Source: Zygnema cylindricum
Taxonomy: Eukaryota; Streptophyta; Zygnematophyceae; Zygnematales; Zygnemataceae
Reading direction: 5' to 3'
Assembly (NCBI GenBank): GCA_037447655.1
Contig: JBBHKE010000760.1
Coordinates: forward strand, 1-22,029
DNA length: 22,029 bases
Position numbers and translations under genes: made by a program. Below the pieces are notes generated by a model. The model made no database searches, was not told the DNA's origin, and saw only the letters and a program-made list of their open reading frames with translations. This document shows positions 9,457-18,163 of this stretch, in pieces. Each line of letters starts with the position of its first letter. The first letter of the stretch is position 1.

Positions 9457-11624
9457 CTATTTTTTTTTTATTTTTTTCATCTCTCGAGTGAGGTTTGCCA
9501 CCATTCGCCGAACATTTCTCAATTGTTCTCGTTGCTCCGCAAGTTCACAACTCAGCTCCATAACTAAGCGTGGGAGATCAACTACCTCCGGTGTGAGGGG
9601 AGGAGGGTTTGCCGGTACCACTCTCGACACTTCCCATAAAAAAACACGCCTAACTACAAGGTTGCAAAATTTGTGCAAAAGTTTATTGTGTGCCTTTCTC
9701 AACTCCTTTAGTTCGGGAGTTTTACGAGCATTTCGGAGGACGGTGTATAACCGAGGGTCCCATGGATGGTAATGTCGGAGTAATTCCGGTACATCGACGA
9801 AATAACCATTATCTTCCCGCACAATCCACGTGAATTGTTGGTCACCGGGTTGGAAATGTCGGATGTACCCGAAGTTCGATCCTCTTTCTTCTCCTGCTAT
9901 GAAAAGCCAAGTAGGATGAGTCGGTACGTCGGGAGAAATATCCAACATTTCCGGGAAAGGGTTTTTCAATGGATCAATTAGCCGCGGTTCGCCGTACCTC
10001 CAATGCTCCGGCCATTCTTCCACAGGAATGTAATGGGCAGCGCTTGGACGGAAACTATCCATTTCCTCCTCCCCGGTGGGGGGCGGAAAATACCAATCCG
10101 GCTCCTCTACACGGTATGGAGCCGATTGAATGGGCCCCCCTTGTCTCGGAAGGGCCAAAACAAGGGCTTTTTCCCGGTTTGGTGAAAGAGGTTGCATGAC
10201 AGCTTCATCATCACTTACAAAATCGTTTTCTTTCCTTCTATCTGAACTTTCCAAACTCTGATCATCCTCTGTTGAGGCTTCCCCCACGAACTTTGTCACC
10301 GGAATGTCGGTGGGATGAAATTTTTCGGTCGATTTTTCGTCCTCGGTTGGTTCGCTTCCGTCCACGATACTTTCATCATCCTCGGACTCCGATGGGACAT
10401 AATCCTCATCTTTTTCATCTTTAATGTTTTTTCCTTCTTAGACTATCTCTAATTGTATGTCATATCCTTTGAGCGACGACACCACTCTACCCTTCGTTTT
10501 TACCTTCCCTTTCCCTCGTAGCTTTAGTTCGCCATCATTTTCACCTTCCTCCTCTTCCGCTACCACACCCTCCTTTATACCCTCTTCCTCTATCACCATT
10601 TCCCCTTCAACCTTCTTTTTAAACCCATTATCACTTCCCTCCTCGCCCGAGTTCCCTTTTTCCTCTCCTACCTCACTCGGAAAAACACCTTCCTTTACAC
10701 CCTCTTCCTCTACCACCCTTTCTTCTCCTACCTCTTTTTCCAATCCTTTATCATTTCCATCAACATCCGGTTCGTCTATTTCCTCTCCTACCATACTCGG
10801 AAAAACACCTTCCTTTACACCCTCTTCCTCTACCATCCTTTCTTCTCCTACCTCTTTTTCCAATCCTTTATCATTTCCATCAACATCCGGTTCGTCTTTT
10901 TCCTCCCCTACCACACTCGTGGAAACACCTTCTTTTACACCTTCTCCTTCCATCACCCTTCCTCTTACGACATCATCTCTTATCCTTTATCGATTTCCTC
11001 CTCATTTGGTTCCCCTTTTTCCTCTCCCACCACATTCGTTATATCCCCTTCTTTTCCACCCTCTCCCTCTATCAACCTTTCTCCTTCAACCTCCTTTTCT
11101 AACCCATTATCACTTCCCTCCTCATCGGATTCCCCTTGTTCCTCTCCTACCACACTCGGGGAAACACCTTCCTTTACAACCTCTCCCTCTATCACCATTT
11201 CTCCTACGACCTCTTTTTCTAATCCTTTTTCATTTTCCTCCTCATTTGATTCCCCTTTTTCCTCTCCTACCACGATCGTTAAAACCACATCTTCTCCACC
11301 CACTTCCTCTGTCAACCTTTCTCTGCCAACCTCCTCTTTTCCACTTCCTTCCTCATTCGATGCCCCTTTTTGGTCCTCTAACAACTTTTCATTTGTTTCA
11401 CCCTCACTTTCATTCCTTACCCTCAGTAACTCTTCCGCCACCTCCCCTTCATGTATTTGTACCTCTACTTGTGACTCCTCCCTTCTCTCCACGTTGGTTA
11501 ATATGTTGTTCCTCTCTTCACTTGGCCGGCGGTTTTCGAATTGAGTGATGTTCAAGGGAGGAAATCGATTGTATTGCAGTACATAGCTACGTGGTCGTTT
11601 AGTCGGTCGCTTGCCGAGATCCAT
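9457..11624 (-). pseudogene. Unrecognised acidic repeat protein, accessory gene of the transposon, disrupted
   Basis: No family recognised. Starting at ATG 11624 the protein opens with a basic, nuclear-signal-like stretch (MDLGKRPTKRPRSY). Next come about six 40-residue Glu-rich repeats (VGEEKDEPDVDGNDKGLEKE and variants ending GVKEGV). An acidic linker (KDEKDEDYVPSESEDDES) follows, then about 150 residues rich in Trp, Tyr and Pro (EEWPEHWRYGEPRLIDP, WIVREDNGYFVDVPELLRHY) that look globular. The C-terminal helical segment (VMELSCELAEQREQLRNVRR) ends in a Lys tail. Two lesions are visible: a one-base loss at about 10960-10990 changes the frame, and a TAA at 10438-10440 separates two pieces of one frame (10956-10441 and 10437-9457) that are both clearly coding. 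The start is chosen because upstream codons are unlike the rest. A TATTTAAA at about 11760 could be its promoter. A DNA-binding or regulatory partner of the transposase is possible. Confidence 0.6.
10561..11340 (-). repeat. 120-bp coding minisatellite
   Basis: About six units of 120 bp, seen most clearly in the near-identical blocks beginning at 10681 and 10801. The period is 40 codons, encoding the Glu-rich repeat of the accessory protein. The copies nearest the middle are most alike, which suggests recent unit turnover, while the outer copies have diverged. Confidence 0.85.
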
Positions 11625-12119
11625 GGAGTTGTTTTCAGGCAAGTGCAAAGAAATCAAACGCAATTGCGAAATATTGCAAATTAACGGTAAAGAAAACAAA
11701 TGACGGTGAAGAAAAGACAGTCTCAAAAAATCACTCCATTTGAGCGTATGATTTGTTTTTTAAATATGTACAAATGGTTAAAATGTTTTTGACGACAAAC
11801 CTTTGTTCGACCAACGTTTACGGACGTTTCAAAAATGCGTCGACGACTATACACATTTCGCCGTCAGGTTTATTCGTGAAGTCCAACAATCATCTAACGT
11901 AAAAAATCCGCGTTGAACGTCCATTGAAGTCTGCTACACGGACGTTCCAACGTTGCGGTGACGAAAAAACAAATTTCGCCGACATATATATATGAGAAGT
12001 TCAATAATTTTCAGACGTCACTAAATCCGAACCGGACGTCCATTAAAAACTGCTATATAACGTTCCAACATTGCAGCGACGAAACGCCGAACTTCACCCG
12101 TTGTACATCGTCCAAGAGT
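11625..12119. repeat. Upstream region of the accessory gene with a 119-bp duplication
   Basis: GACGTCCATT-type and GTTCCAACNTTGC motifs at 11916 and 11944 recur at 12035 and 12062, a spacing of 118-119 bp. Short GCGACGA words link this block to hairpin array III. The 11625-11800 part is the likely promoter region of the accessory gene but has only a weak TATTTAAA. Confidence 0.5.
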
Positions 12120-12450
12120 CGAACATTCAAGCGACGAGAAGAAGTCATCGCTGATGGTACAATACTGTCATTTAGACTTCGACAACATAATGTCGTCGCC
12201 TGTTAACTGATTCCGCGATTGTCCACATCGTGGCGACGACATTTTCTCATCGCCCTTGTCCAACATTCAGGCGACGACAATAACTCATCGTTGATGGGAC
12301 AATACTCTCTTTTATATGGCGAAAAACATAATGTCGTCGCCGGTTAACTCATTTGGCGTTTGTCCACATTGAGGCGACGACATTTTTTCATCTCCCTATC
12401 ATTGTATGATGTGTGGACAAAAATATAGCGACGACGCAATGTCGTCGCTA
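12120..12450. repeat. Hairpin array III, about 140-bp repeat
   Basis: AACATTCA(A/G)GCGACGA starts at 12122 and 12262. Units contain ATAATGTCGTCGCC and GGCGACGACATTTT. The array ends with a perfect hairpin at 12426-12450, arms TAGCGACGAC / GTCGTCGCTA with a 5-nt loop. The hairpin core is shared with arrays I and II, but the spacer sequence differs. Confidence 0.8.
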
Positions 12451-12835
12451 TCCCAAAGACGAACGACACAGCCTTTTCCACCCCCCATTTTCATCACAAT
12501 CCCGTAGACCATTTTATCCTAACTAAATATTGATCCTAAATAGGTATATACACATGTAAAGCAATACGTATAGCAACCAATAAATAACACCCATGAGGAA
12601 AAGGGTTACAAGAGTAAAGGAATACATTTAATTTCATGTGATTTTCAACGGATTACACTCAAATAATTCGCATTAATATGTAAACAACAACAAATTGTAG
12701 AAAGGAAATATACATTAATATAAACTGAAAAATGAGAGAATAAAACATTGTAGATGATTGAAAAAAACACAAAAATAGTAATAATCGACAGGTGGATTGA
12801 TGAGGTAAAGGGAGAATAGTTGTAGAAAAACTCAC

Positions 12836-13133
12836 TACATCCTTTGCTTCCCGAAAAATGTTCGAGAAACTTGTTGATAGTTTTGGGGATGAGGCTTCGG
12901 TATCCGTTCTCCCGCTCCTCAGCGATCATCCACATGATTATTCGCAAACGATCCCTTTTGGTTGTAACGTGTTGCTTTTTCCGACTGCACTGCGGTGGGT
13001 CAAAAGTTGTAGGTTGACTCCCGAAATCTCCACCCACGTTGTTGTCTTCTCCGCTCGAAGCTTCTTCCACGAGTGGCTCCACACGTGGTAATTCGGTTGC
13101 ACCACTCGCTATTTTGGATCCGACACTGTTCAT
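12836..13133 (-). CDS. Transposase exon 1 (N-terminus)
   Basis: It encodes an acidic, Gly/Ser-rich leader and then a basic helical region (TTKRDRLRIIMWMIAEEREN, IPKTINKFLEHFSGSKG) that reads like the first DNA-binding helix block of Tc1/pogo transposases. The frame is open from ATG 13229, but a TATA box at 13250-13257 would place transcription start at or below that codon. ATG 13133 (MNSVGSK) is therefore preferred. The exon ends at the strong donor GTGAGTTT just below 12836, leaving one base of a codon. Confidence 0.6.
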
Positions 13134-13249
13134 CTCTACGATCACCTCTTCCACAACAGGTACTGAGATATGAGATATTCCGTTATATCTCGACTTGTAG
13201 TTACCCCAAGTACTTGTAAATCTCCACATAATTCCGATGAATAAGCGAC

Positions 13250-13257
13250 TATTTATA
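13250..13257 (-). promoter_or_regulatory. TATA box of the transposase gene
   Basis: The minus strand reads CTATAAATAG, a textbook plant TATA box. Transcription would be expected to start about 25-35 nt downstream, near 13220-13230. This is why ATG 13133 is favoured over ATG 13229. Confidence 0.6.
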
Positions 13258-14232
13258 GGAGAGACGTGTAGTCAACAACGAGAGTCGGATGTAGGTGAAT
13301 ACACAAATCAAAAATCTATTTTGATAATGCCATAGCTTGTCCGAAGGTCCAATATATACGTACAAATTATAAAAGCGTGAAATCATGAAAACGCGGCAAT
13401 CCATTGTGAAAATAGGGTGATATCAAAATTTAAATTTTAATATTTGGTTTTGAATTCCAAATATCGCCTTTTTAAAAAAATCAAAAAGTTGAAGCGAGAA
13501 ATCTGTAAAATTTACCGCCAAATAATTTTAAGAAGCAGCTGCGAAAAACGCTGCAGGTTATTAAATGTACGGAATTCTCCAGGAAATGAGTCCAAAAGGA
13601 CAATTGGTTTGTGTATTATGGTTGTTTTACAGGTATCACGATTCCACGGTTAATAAAATGGCCACGTGTAATTGTGGTCGTCCAATAATATGTCGCTATA
13701 CGTTCATTCGGTAAGATATATCCTAATTGCGACTCATTTAGAGTGAAACTTTACTGTAATAAATGTTCGTTTTTCGACTTCGTCGTCTGAAAGAAACGTG
13801 ATTAGAGTTAAGAGTCTTTATTAAAGTAAATTTACTCTAATATAAGCTCCAAAGCGCGACACTATTAGAGTTAAAAGTACACTCGTCACATGAAAATGAA
13901 AAAAAAATAACGGAAATACTGTTTACATACGAATTACATTGGTAATCCGTCGCTAATAACTGTTGGTAATTTATTACGCATATGCGTATAATTTACATAT
14001 AACCGTACGACGATTGTCGGATGAAACGTATCAACGCGACTTATTGTACGTGACGTCGAAATATACGGACTGACAAGCTTCGCATGTCCCGCAGGTTAGT
14101 GTTGATAATTGGCGCACGTAATTATCACCTACATGGCAATGGGAATAATAAAAAATAAGAGCAGAGTTCACTGTTGAAGAGGTCTATGACATCAGTAATC
14201 AATTATACTGGTGCTCTTTACTCTAATTTTCA
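13258..14232. other. Right subterminal, non-coding part of the 10-kb element
   Basis: Nearly 1 kb of AT-rich sequence upstream of the transposase promoter with no credible gene. Motifs of the form (A/T)TTAGAGTTAA or TTTACTCTAAT recur at about 13800, 13840, 13865, 14218 and 14233. They repeat the inner part of the terminal repeat and may be additional transposase binding sites. Confidence 0.5.
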
Positions 14233-14258
14233 TTACTCTAATTACGATTCGCGGTGTA
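14233..14258 (-). repeat. Right terminal inverted repeat of the 10-kb element
   Basis: 26 bp, a perfect inverted match to 4242-4267. It is followed by GTGTTAAC, the expected inner continuation of a TACACCG MITE end, so the outer TA is the duplicated target. Confidence 0.85.
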
Positions 14259-14269
14259 GTGTTAACTAG

Positions 14270-14597
14270 TGTTGGGTATCGGACCTGTGCCGTATTCATG
14301 TTATCGAATTTTAGCTACCGATATCGATATATCGAGACCATGTACGGGCTAAATATCATGATTTTTTTTCCAGTTTTTTTTCCGGATTTTTTTTCAAAAG
14401 CATCCCGGTAGCCGCTCAGTGGAATCCGTACCATTTTCCCGGCGGTTTGCCGTACTTCCTGTACAGTGTACGGATACCCATTTTGCGATATATATCGCGA
14501 TGATTTATGTTGGTCGCGGTACGATATATCGAGGACTTTCTCAATCGATATTCAATATATCGAATATCGGTATCGCGATAAACTACCGACCCCAACA
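14270..14597. mobile_element. TATCG-rich element with short inverted ends
   Basis: The left end TGTTGGGTATCGG (14270-14282) and right end CCGACCCCAACA (14586-14597) are near-inverse. The interior is rich in palindromic ATCGATATATCG words (for example CGATATCGATATATCGAG, ATCGATATTCAATATATCG). There is no coding content and no clear target duplication, so the superfamily is unassigned. Similar ATATCG-rich sequence occurs at 17185-17300. Confidence 0.5.
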
Positions 14598-14598
14598 G

Positions 14599-15077
14599 TA
14601 CACCGTGAATCGCTATTAGCGTGTTGGTCGCTAGTTGAAATTGCCCTGTTTTGGGCAATTCTCAAATAGGTAAACATTCTAAATGCTCCTGTACATTGTT
14701 GAGGTGTTCCCGCAAAATAAGTTCATGACTTCTGGCGGTAAATAGTATGGTTTGTAGTCTGTCAGGACGTACTTTTGTATTTTCCGGGTCGAAAGTACGA
14801 AAATGTATTCGCTGTGTCAAGAGTCGCAGCATGTAATTGCGTAAATATTTTCCGGCATTGCGGATGTCCAACGGACGTACGTTTGAACAATTTCGTACAT
14901 GCAAAGTTTGGTGTGGAATATTCTGCCGGGAATTTTTACAAGCAGTTTACAAATTAGGTATACAAAATTAGAATAAAAATTATTTAAAAAAAAAACGACA
15001 TTCCCAATTAGCGTAAATAACGCTAATTGTTTCATTACGCTATCTATTTCATTACGCTAATAGCGATTCACGGTGTA
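14599..15077. mobile_element. TACACCG-family element, 479 bp
   Basis: Perfect 24-bp inverted ends start TACACCGTGAATCGCTATTA, with TA at each edge. At the right end the inner motif is doubled (TAGCGTAATGAAA...TAGCGTAATGAAA), the same layout as the right end of the 10-kb element (TAGAGTAATGAAA...TAGAGTAA). This suggests a shared transposase. The interior holds no gene. Confidence 0.8.
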
Positions 15078-15278
15078 GTGCTAACAATATTTTCACCACT
15101 AAAAGCATCTTTTCTCCGTACACATTTGTCCGATTTTAAATTTGAAACCGCCAATAAGAAGCTGAGAATGTTACAATTCAATCGAAACCGTCAGATCGAT
15201 AATCCGACAAGTCTATACGGAGAAAATATGTTTTGAGTGGCGAATACAATATTAACACTAATAGCGATTCGCTGTGTC
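15078..15278. mobile_element. MITE copy of the 2883-3101 type, left tip replaced
   Basis: It has the characteristic inner arms (CATCTTTTCTCCGTACACAT, and GTCTATACGGAGAAAATATG) and a right end AATAGCGATTCGCTGTGT. It lacks its own left 20 bases and instead abuts the right terminus of the 14599-15077 element. That fits insertion or recombination at the shared terminal sequence. Confidence 0.7.
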
Positions 15279-15429
15279 CTGGCCAGCCAGGCTAGCCGCG
15301 TGACATGGACAGTACGGACTCTAAATAGCTGGCCAAGTGTGGCCAACCTAATAATGACAAAAAAATGTTTAATGTCTTCATATGCAAATTATTGAAATTT
15401 TGATAAGACAGGCTGTTCGTATCTTCTTT

Positions 15430-15733
15430 CGGAATACTGCCAACGGGACGTGATCGATGTTGCCGATCTTACTTTAGATACGGTCGACAAAATTCGTCCC
15501 ATACCAGATTGTGGACACTATGATGTGGACAAAATCCAGATTTGCTGATGCCAATTACTATTTCCGATCATCCAGGCTGGCCGTATCTTTTCCAAGGACG
15601 ATCTCTGACCGCCAGCTGGATGTGACTGATGATGTCGATCTTACAATAAATACGATCGAAAAAATACACGATTCGGCTCACTCGGGGCCACTTTTTCGGT
15701 TGAAAGTAAAGCTGTACGGCAAAATGCGATGAA
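15430..15733 (+). pseudogene. Short coding-like relic with an internal duplication
   Basis: Two blocks about 172 bp apart encode related peptides in different frames: QRDVIDVADLTLDTVDKI near 15444, and RQLDVTDDVDLTINTIEKI near 15610. A TGA separates them. The similarity at peptide level suggests a duplicated and now frameshifted fragment of a real protein, but no family is recognised and it is short. It could also be simple non-coding duplication. Confidence 0.25.
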
Positions 15734-15752
15734 CCGCAATAATCATAGCAAG

Positions 15753-15856
15753 TACACCGCTAATCGTTATCAGTGCCACTAAAAAAAATATTTTATCCGT
15801 ACACATTGGTCGGATTGTAAATTGGAGACCGCCAATAGGAAGGTGAGAATCTTGCC
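15753..15856. mobile_element. Truncated MITE of the 2883-3101 type
   Basis: It begins TACACCGCTAATCGTTATCA and keeps the left arm (TTTTATCCGTACACATTGGT) and part of the middle (GACCGCCAATAGGAAGGTGA). It is lost after that, and the right arm is absent. Confidence 0.6.
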
Positions 15857-16129
15857 TTAAGACAGCATCCATCGCATAGTTCAAAAGTAGGCTTTTTTAT
15901 GGTAGGCCTTTGGTAGGCGCACAAAACTTTGCACAAAACTCTCGCAACGTAGGCATACTGTATGTGTGTGCGCGTGCACACTCCTGTACGAACGTCCGAA
16001 TCTGACGTAAGATCAAAGTACAGCGCACGCCGCCGGATGGAATTTTTTAGCGAACTGGCACGGCGTAGGATGACATTCCGTGGGAAAAAAAACCGGGAAA
16101 AAAAAAAAACCGGGAAAATTCTCAAATAG

Positions 16130-16410
16130 CGTAGTTTACTCTATATTTTTCATTGCTCTAATTAGGGCTATTTTCCAAGTACCGTAAAAAATGAAAGTAC
16201 GTTGTCTCTTAAATAGAGTGGTGTACGGTCATTGTCAGACCGTACATAAGTGTACCTTTTTTAAGTTAAAAAGTACATTAAATTAGTTTTAGCAACCGCG
16301 GACGCATGAGAATGTGCGTTCTAAAAAGGGAAAAAAACCATTTCGTAAAAAATTCCGTTCACACACATTCGTCTGACAGCCGCGTTTCGACCGTGTGAAC
16401 GCCAACGGGG
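16130..16410. mobile_element. Diverged terminal and subterminal piece of the large-element family
   Basis: The sequence at 16134-16170 (GTTTACTCTATATTTTTCAT, then TGCTCTAATTAGGGCTA) resembles the right end of the 10-kb element. The block 16210-16410 (GGTGTACGGTCATTG, AACCGCGGACGCATG, ATTCCGTTCACACAC) resembles its left subterminal block at 4397-4600. It is probably an old deletion derivative; exact limits are uncertain. Confidence 0.4.
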
Positions 16411-16420
16411 TTGGTCCGTA

Positions 16421-16948
16421 GGTTTTGGTAATTTTTTTGGCAGTGTGGTATTTTTTTTTTTTTTATAGTCCCATACTGCTTGGTTGGTCAATTTGAGGCT
16501 TTATTTAGTGTGACCCTCAAAACTGAAGACGCTAATATGACAGATTGTCCTTTCGTAAGTTGTGTTATGGGATTTTCATGTGATCTTTTTAAAATCGCCT
16601 ACTTTGATCAGTGACCGTCCAGATCTAACGGTTTAAAAAAAAATTCCCTCAAAACTCACAGAAATATTTGTTTTTGTCCGATTTTTTTTCAAAATTTAGA
16701 CATGTCGTTTAATTCTCTATCGATCGATGTGCAACTCAACCCTGTCCCTATTTTATTTCATTTTGCGGCCAATAAAATATGGGTCTTAAGGGCATATTGG
16801 AAACATGGACTTAAAGGACTATCCAATCCATATGGACGTTCTACAAAGCAGGAATCATGTGGACCACGACCTCACAACCCCCCAAAAATGAATCATAAAA
16901 TGCGGGTTAGAGCTGGATACAAGTGGCATTGGCCACCAATCACATTAG
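16421..16948. other. Non-coding stretch, no gene recognised
   Basis: The 94-codon plus frame at 16702-16986 runs into a MITE end and has no recognisable motifs, so it is not called. No other structure was seen. Confidence 0.4.
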
Positions 16949-17178
16949 TACACCGCGAATCGCTATTAGCGTTAACAAATATTTAGTGTTAAAGAACAAT
17001 TAGTGTGATTAACGCTAATTGGAAATTTGGGGATTTTCAAGGAAATCAGCCACTCTAAATTGTTCTTTAGGGTTTTTTTAATCACTCTATTTAAGAATTT
17101 AGGTAAAAATTTAGGGGCGCCGAATTAGCGTCATTAAGGCTAATAGCTATTCGCGATAAAATAACGACTAGCGATGTA
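16949..17178. mobile_element. TACACCG-family MITE, about 230 bp
   Basis: The left end TACACCGCGAATCGCTATTA is followed by GCGTTAAC. The right end is degenerate (TAATAGCTATTCGCGA, then ACTAGCGATGTA). Inner ATTAGNGT motifs recur. Its left end is the best template for the interrupted MITE at 3506, matching it at 25 of 28 positions. Confidence 0.6.
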
Positions 17179-17354
17179 GTTGATTGTGTATCGGGTAACT
17201 CATATCGCGATGCATCCAATATCGGTATGTTGAAATATCGATTGGTGAGAGGGATCGACATATCGGCTCTTGGACCAACAAAAATTATCACCAAATATTT
17301 GGTGAGAGGTGTTGTCCGTACTGATTAAGTACAAAAACGTACAGATAAATTGTC

Positions 17355-17374
17355 GGGAGGGGGCGGGCGGGGGG
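17355..17374 (+). other. Possible G-quadruplex tract
   Basis: GGGAGGGGGCGGGCGGGGGG has four runs of at least three G with one-base loops, in otherwise AT-rich DNA. It meets the standard intramolecular quadruplex pattern. Confidence 0.6.
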
Positions 17375-17440
17375 TTGAAATTTTTTGACAATCCATTAAG
17401 TACCAACTATAAATGGTAATTTTATCGCTACAGTAGCCTT

Positions 17441-17616
17441 TAAAAATAAATTCGCCACTTAAAACATCTTTTCTCCGTATACATTTGTCGGATTTTCCCA
17501 TGGAGACCACCAAATGGAAGGTGAGAATTTTAGATTTCAATCGCAACCGCCAGTTCAGAATCGGACAATATTGTACGGAGAAAAGATGTCTTAAGTGGCC
17601 AAAAAAACATTATCAC
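17441..17616. mobile_element. MITE copy of the 2883-3101 type, ends degraded
   Basis: It retains CACTTAAAACATCTTTTCTC and GTACGGAGAAAAGATGTCTT arms and the TTTCAATCGCAACCG middle. The left tip is degenerate, and the right side runs into the 17620-20251 element after ATTATCAC, so its own right tip is missing. Confidence 0.65.
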
Positions 17617-18121
17617 TAAGGGTGCATCTCCATATGCCAAAGTAGGGGTATTCTTTGTCGTTTTCTTGTAAAGCTTAGAGTCGTACCGCTTAAGCTTCAA
17701 CGGTTTAAAAAAAAAGAAAAAAGGAGAAGTACATTTTGAGTCATCGTCAAATTTAGGATGTACTACATGTTGTCGTCTTGTGTTCTTCAACCCACGACCA
17801 CGCCAAAAAACGTAATTTTCAACCTTTTCTTTAAAACACATGGACGATGTGTTTTAAAACAAAGTATTTTCAAAAACAAATAGTAACACGCATTCGCACG
17901 TGTAAAAAAATTTCCAAAAATTTCAAACGTATTCAAGCGACGGCGAAAGGTACACTATTCGATATAATTGTCTGTTTGCATCCATCAAAGTACACAATTT
18001 GTTTTATTTTGTCGCGTTTCGTTCAGTACAATTTTTTTCATTTAACGGGCCTAACGCCTTTGCAAACTTCACTATTCATCATCCTTTCATGAAACGGCTC
18101 TATGTTGACCGGTGGGAAGCT

Positions 18122-18163
18122 GGAGAAAACAATTGGAGTGATGGAAAAAACAATTGGAGTGAT
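18122..18163. repeat. Short tandem duplication, about 21 bp
   Basis: AAAACAATTGGAGTGATGG is followed at once by AAAAAACAATTGGAGTGATG. A small slippage event without evident function. Confidence 0.7.

Larger units (their letters stand above)
8844..12835 (-). other. Large first intron of the transposase, containing a nested gene
   Basis: It runs between donor GTGAGTTT and acceptor AAAAAG, with TACTAAC at 8900-8906. It contains hairpin array II, the accessory gene on the same strand, a 119-bp repeat and hairpin array III. The part 12451-12835 shows no gene or repeat that I can name. An alternative is that a separate element was inserted into a short ancestral intron. Confidence 0.55.
7104..13133 (-). 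pseudogene. Pogo/Tc5-like DDE transposase, four exons, disrupted
   Basis: The gene cuts and rejoins DNA at transposon ends. Exons: 13133-12836, 8843-8376, 8235-7984 and 7823-7104, joined by introns of 3992, 140 and 160 nt, all phase 1, with GTGAG, GTGAG and GTATAC donors and AG acceptors. The N-terminal half has a helix-turn-helix of CENP-B/Tc5 type (KRWIQRFHEKHNIVIRAQKG). The catalytic core has NMDETH, FLDNCEGHN and QPADSF; 36 residues separate the second and third Asp (DD36D). Exon lengths total 1738 nt. Without one copy of a 37-bp tandem duplication (7728-7801) the total is 1701 nt, 567 codons, which supports the exon model. The duplication shifts the frame before the second Asp. Two in-frame TGAs (7347-7349, 7242-7244) interrupt a C-terminus whose coding character continues to TAA at 7104-7106. 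The start chosen is ATG 13133, because ATG 13229 lies only 21-28 nt below the TATA box. This copy is probably inactive. Confidence 0.8.
4242..14258 (-). mobile_element. Large pogo/Tc1-mariner-like DNA transposon, about 10 kb
   Basis: Perfect 26-bp inverted repeats at 4242-4267 and 14233-14258 begin TACACCGCGAATCGTAATTA. These two ends match each other better than any other TACACCG terminus in the window, which ties them together as one element. TA at each edge is the target duplication, and the flanks rejoin to an older MITE end. Inside are a four-exon transposase, a second gene within its first intron, three arrays of the same hairpin and weak plus-strand remnants. Both main genes are on the minus strand and are disrupted. 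At about 10 kb it is long for this superfamily, whose members are commonly a few kb. An alternative is a smaller element with a second transposon nested in the intron. Confidence 0.8.

Noticed and set aside
9437-9772. Plus-strand 111-codon frame
   Set aside because: It is antisense to the C-terminal part of the accessory protein, which has better amino-acid composition and continuity.
10457-11548. A 363-codon plus-strand open frame, one of the longest in the window
   Set aside because: It is a Ser/Pro/Leu-rich low-complexity shadow of the 120-bp minisatellite. The minus strand reads as an acidic repeat protein with sensible flanking domains, and repeats with a period divisible by three keep several frames open.
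13134-13229. ATG at 13229 as the transposase start
   Set aside because: It lies 21-28 nt below a strong TATA box, so it would fall at or before the transcription start. ATG 13133 leaves a normal leader.
16702-16986. Plus-strand 94-codon frame
   Set aside because: It has no recognisable motif and ends inside a MITE terminus, so it is not supported as a gene.
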